Positions 5,260 to 7,356 of a stretch of 7,356 nt of DNA are shown piece by piece. The stretch lies in the NCBI GenBank assembly GCA_031412575.1, contig JANODG010000199.1:1-7356 (forward strand), written 5' to 3'. The translations under genes and the position numbers were made by a program. Position 1 is the first letter of the stretch, and each line of letters begins with the position of its first letter. The stretch is from JAMLIO01 sp031412575. Lineage in GTDB: Bacteria; Bdellovibrionota; Bdellovibrionia; Bdellovibrionales; UBA1609. Under the pieces are notes generated by a model. That model saw only the letters and a list, made by a program, of their open reading frames with translations, was not told the DNA's origin and did not search any database.

Positions 5260-6375
5260 ATGACATCCTCAAATGAAGTAAATAAAAATAAAAGTCCATC
5301 TACGGGATCGGAAGTTGAACATAAGCTGGTTATGACCGAGCTTGCCATCGATTCCTTGTACCTTTGCATAGAGCAAGAGCTAAACCGTCTTGGTTATACC
5401 TATCAAAAGCCAAGTCTGTTAGCAAAAGCTATATTACAAAGTTCCGAATATTTCATCAATCGCCAAGGCACTTCTCCTTGGAAATCCAAAGATTTTACGG
5501 CCTCTTATATTGCACACTTTTTACCCATGAATATTTTTAGATGGCTCAAAGCTTTTGAGCGTATGGAAGTTTTGAACTTTCAGAATCTAAATAACTTTTA
5601 TGATTTTGGTGCTGGACCGCTGACTTTTAAGTTGGCTCATTTAATTAAGTTTCAAAGACCTGATATTCAGTATAACTTCAACGAGCCATATCCAGAGTCA
5701 ACTCACCTGGGCGAAAAAATATATAGGTCAATGCTTGAAAAGCTCAAGGCTGCCTCAAAAAATAATAGTCTTAATGTAAAACCTATCACCACAAATTTAA
5801 ACTCTGATAACATGAAAGCCTTTGATAATAACGAAACGCTAATTTTATCTTATGCACTCAATGAATTAATTGAAATTCCCGAAAGTTTTTGGAACTACAA
5901 AAACATCTGTATCCTTGAACCTTCGACGCAAAAAATCTCCAGACAACTACTAGAATTTAAATCAACCTCAGCAACTCATGACTTTAGTCCAATCGCTCCC
6001 TGCACTCATTGTGAAAAATGTCCGCTTTATTATGAATCCAAAAAAGATTGGTGCTTTGATAGAACTAAAATTCAGATTCCGACATTAGCCCGAGAGCTTT
6101 ATAAAATTCTTCCTTTTGACACTTCAAGTTTAACATTTTCTTACCTATGGATTTCCAAGGATAAACCGATGCCACACAAAGATAAATTTCGAGTCGTAGG
6201 CGACTGGCAAAAAGAAAAAGGGAAAAAGAAGGTTATGATCTGTAGATCAAATCAAAGGGAATTTTTAAGTCTGCTCAATCGTCAAAAGGATTTTAATAAA
6301 GCGCTTACAAGAGGTGATCTTGAAACTCTAGATTTTGAGCTGGAATTCAAAGGCAGTGAACTTCGCATCAAATGA
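5260..6375 (+). CDS. Rsm22-family (METTL17-like) ribosomal small-subunit SAM methyltransferase with Fe-S cysteines
   Basis: This is a 371-residue protein of the Rsm22 family, SAM-fold proteins tied to small-subunit ribosome assembly in mitochondria and found in many bacteria. Residues 113-128 (FYDFGAGPLTFKLAHL) are SAM motif I. LSYALNELIE (196-205) corresponds to the family's ASYxLxEL strand. The C-terminal part carries APCTHCEKCPL (246-256), DWCFDR (263-268), FSYLWISK (293-300) and a strand VMICRS (325-330). By comparison with METTL17, where four cysteines hold a [4Fe-4S] cluster, Cys248, Cys254, Cys265 and Cys328 are the likely ligands. Cys251 is an additional cysteine where the family usually has DG in the CPHDGxCPL pattern. 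Start uncertain: ATG 5260 has no clear ribosome site and would add a polar, low-complexity N-terminus; ATG 5332 is the alternative, also without a site. It diverges from the aldolase, so it is not in that operon. Substrate RNA not determinable here. Confidence 0.85.
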   Translation: MTSSNEVNKNKSPSTGSEVEHKLVMTELAIDSLYLCIEQELNRLGYTYQKPSLLAKAILQSSEYFINRQGTSPWKSKDFTASYIAHFLPMNIFRWLKAFERMEVLNFQNLNNFYDFGAGPLTFKLAHLIKFQRPDIQYNFNEPYPESTHLGEKIYRSMLEKLKAASKNNSLNVKPITTNLNSDNMKAFDNNETLILSYALNELIEIPESFWNYKNICILEPSTQKISRQLLEFKSTSATHDFSPIAPCTHCEKCPLYYESKKDWCFDRTKIQIPTLARELYKILPFDTSSLTFSYLWISKDKPMPHKDKFRVVGDWQKEKGKKKVMICRSNQREFLSLLNRQKDFNKALTRGDLETLDFELEFKGSELRIK

Positions 6376-6477
6376 AATAGACTCGAAGAATAACTTGTGA
6401 AACACTATTTTATGAAAGGTCGTCCGTGTTTAAAAACATCGGCTAAGGGCACCACTTCATTGGTCCCAACTAAAGTG

Positions 6478-6484
6478 AAAAGGA
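6478..6484 (+). promoter_or_regulatory. Ribosome binding site deciding the start of the last gene
   Basis: AAAAGGA, with AGGA five bases before the ATG at 6490. That methionine is followed directly by a signal peptide, whereas the longer frame from 6397 would bury it behind 31 residues. The site settles the start at 6490. Confidence 0.75.
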
Positions 6485-6489
6485 TTTTC

Positions 6490-7320
6490 ATGAAATTATC
6501 ATTTCTAAAAAGGTTTTTAAGCCTGCAAGTTTTAGTTTTTTGCTTATGTACAAATTTAAGTTACGCTAACCAGTGCTCAAAACCAGAAATTCTTGATGAC
6601 CACAAAGAAGCTTCAGAATTCTTAAAAAACAGTCTTTACACTTTGCACTTACAATTAACTAACGAAAACTTTTCTTCGCAACAAGCAAATAGTTCCAGAG
6701 TCAAAATTTTTGACACCATTTTCAACACCATTTATTGGAATCAAAAATTAAATACAAATACAGAATTTAATATATTTTGGAATTGGATACGATTTCAGTT
6801 TTGGGGTTTAATTCAACAGCAGGCCCTATTAAGAGAAGATCAGGGCTTTAAAATTACAAACAATCCTGAAATCAAACAAAATTTTTCTAAGATTTTAAAA
6901 TTTCCAATCTTTCCACATCCTTTAAGATCTAAAAACTATACGTGCAGCGGTAATGAAAACGTAAGTTTTAATTGTTCTAAAAAAATGATTCAATTCGACG
7001 TGGTACTTTCCCCCGCTCTATCTTGTTCAAATAAAAATTACTTAGATAACATGACTTTTAATTACATACTGACCCAGGAAAATTCCGGCTGGTTAGTCTT
7101 AGACATGAGGTTTAAGGGGAAATCCTTAATCTCAGAAAGTTTCATAGAGTACGATAATTTACTTAACAAATACGGCACAGAAAAAGCCCTTAATTATTTA
7201 AAACTTCAACTTAACAAAAACCTTATGGTCGACGCCGACACCAAACCCGAAAACATCGGCTCTACCGCGTTCAACAAAAACTACAAAATCAAAGCCCCAA
7301 AATACCCTTTAACCTACTAA
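6490..7320 (+). CDS. Secreted protein, possibly remote MlaC-like (function uncertain)
   Basis: This 276-residue protein has a clear Sec signal peptide (MKLSFLKRF, hydrophobic core LQVLVFCLCTNL, likely cleavage after SYA at 26), so it is periplasmic or exported. The mature part has four cysteines (29, 152, 162, 179), enough for two disulfides. No strong family signature is visible. The stretch from Trp201 to about Leu241 (WLVLDMRFKGKSLI, then YDNLL, then KYGTEKALNYLKLQL) has the spacing of the C-terminal part of MlaC/Ttg2D phospholipid carriers: W.v.D...eG.SL...y...f....G...l...L. The helical N-terminal half, with aromatic segments, would also suit that fold. If correct, it is a stray periplasmic lipid-binding protein without the mlaFED genes nearby. 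It follows the Rsm22-like gene after 114 bp with no terminator between, so the two may be co-transcribed. The last 90 bases are C-rich, unlike the rest. Confidence 0.75.
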   Translation: MKLSFLKRFLSLQVLVFCLCTNLSYANQCSKPEILDDHKEASEFLKNSLYTLHLQLTNENFSSQQANSSRVKIFDTIFNTIYWNQKLNTNTEFNIFWNWIRFQFWGLIQQQALLREDQGFKITNNPEIKQNFSKILKFPIFPHPLRSKNYTCSGNENVSFNCSKKMIQFDVVLSPALSCSNKNYLDNMTFNYILTQENSGWLVLDMRFKGKSLISESFIEYDNLLNKYGTEKALNYLKLQLNKNLMVDADTKPENIGSTAFNKNYKIKAPKYPLTY

Positions 7321-7356
7321 ACTCCAAAAGGTGCCAGGTTCCGAATGCTGGACTTG
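7321..7356. other. Window-edge sequence with degenerate GGTGCC/GGTTCC dyad
   Basis: Just after the stop, AAAAGGTGCCAGGTTCCG holds an imperfect palindrome (GGTGCC-A-GGTTCC). It resembles GGTGCCTGGCACC-type extragenic palindromes seen between genes in several bacteria, but the window ends before any partner can be seen. It could be the edge of a repeat or part of a terminator. Confidence 0.25.

Noticed and set aside
5258..5299. Longer aldolase start at ATG 5299 or ATG 5266
   Set aside because: 5299 has no ribosome site; at 5266 the GAGG touches the ATG with no spacer. GTG 5257 has GAGG at nine bases and fits family N-terminal length. 5266 cannot be fully excluded.
6397..6489. N-terminal extension of the last gene starting from GTG at 6397
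   Set aside because: It puts 31 polar residues before a clear signal peptide and lacks a ribosome site, while ATG 6490 has AGGA at five bases.

Overview
The window is AT-rich chromosomal DNA from a Gram-negative bacterium. Two predicted proteins carry Sec signal peptides, Shine-Dalgarno sites are of the GAGG/GGAGG type, and GTG starts occur. The gene content (PEP carboxylase, an Rsm22-type methyltransferase, small secreted proteins with little resemblance to known families) would fit the Bdellovibrionota or another low-GC deltaproteobacterial-type lineage. That placement is inference: no rRNA or other marker is present. I see no tRNA, rRNA, CRISPR array, transposase or phage gene.

Layout. 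Positions 1-1305 (+) hold the C-terminal half of phosphoenolpyruvate carboxylase, cut by the window edge. Positions 1300-1715 are one very large imperfect palindrome that fills the gap between two convergent genes and runs over both stop codons. Next, on the minus strand, is a 235-residue secreted protein with a long acidic, proline- and threonine-rich region and a C-terminal two-cysteine domain (1710-2417). After a 117-bp spacer with a dyad and a promoter, a minus-strand operon runs from about 5257 down to 2535: a class II aldolase, then MtnA (5-methylthioribose-1-phosphate isomerase), then MtnP (5'-methylthioadenosine phosphorylase). Diverging from the aldolase with almost no space is a + strand Rsm22-family methyltransferase (5260-6375). 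It is followed by a 276-residue secreted protein that I read as possibly a remote MlaC-like protein (6490-7320).

How the genes fit together. The aldolase-MtnA-MtnP set is the gene complement of the DHAP shunt, in which 5'-deoxyadenosine and methylthioadenosine are phosphorolysed, isomerised and cleaved to DHAP plus acetaldehyde or (methylthio)acetaldehyde. The mtnK, mtnC, mtnD and mtnE genes of the classical methionine salvage route are absent from the window. Rsm22 is a mitochondrial/bacterial ribosome-assembly methyltransferase family, and this one keeps its iron-sulfur cysteines. It shares only a start region with the operon.

The least ordinary element is the 416-bp palindrome. Its arms contain perfectly identical blocks of 57 and 38 bp separated by a scrambled patch, and its GC-rich interior is itself roughly symmetrical.
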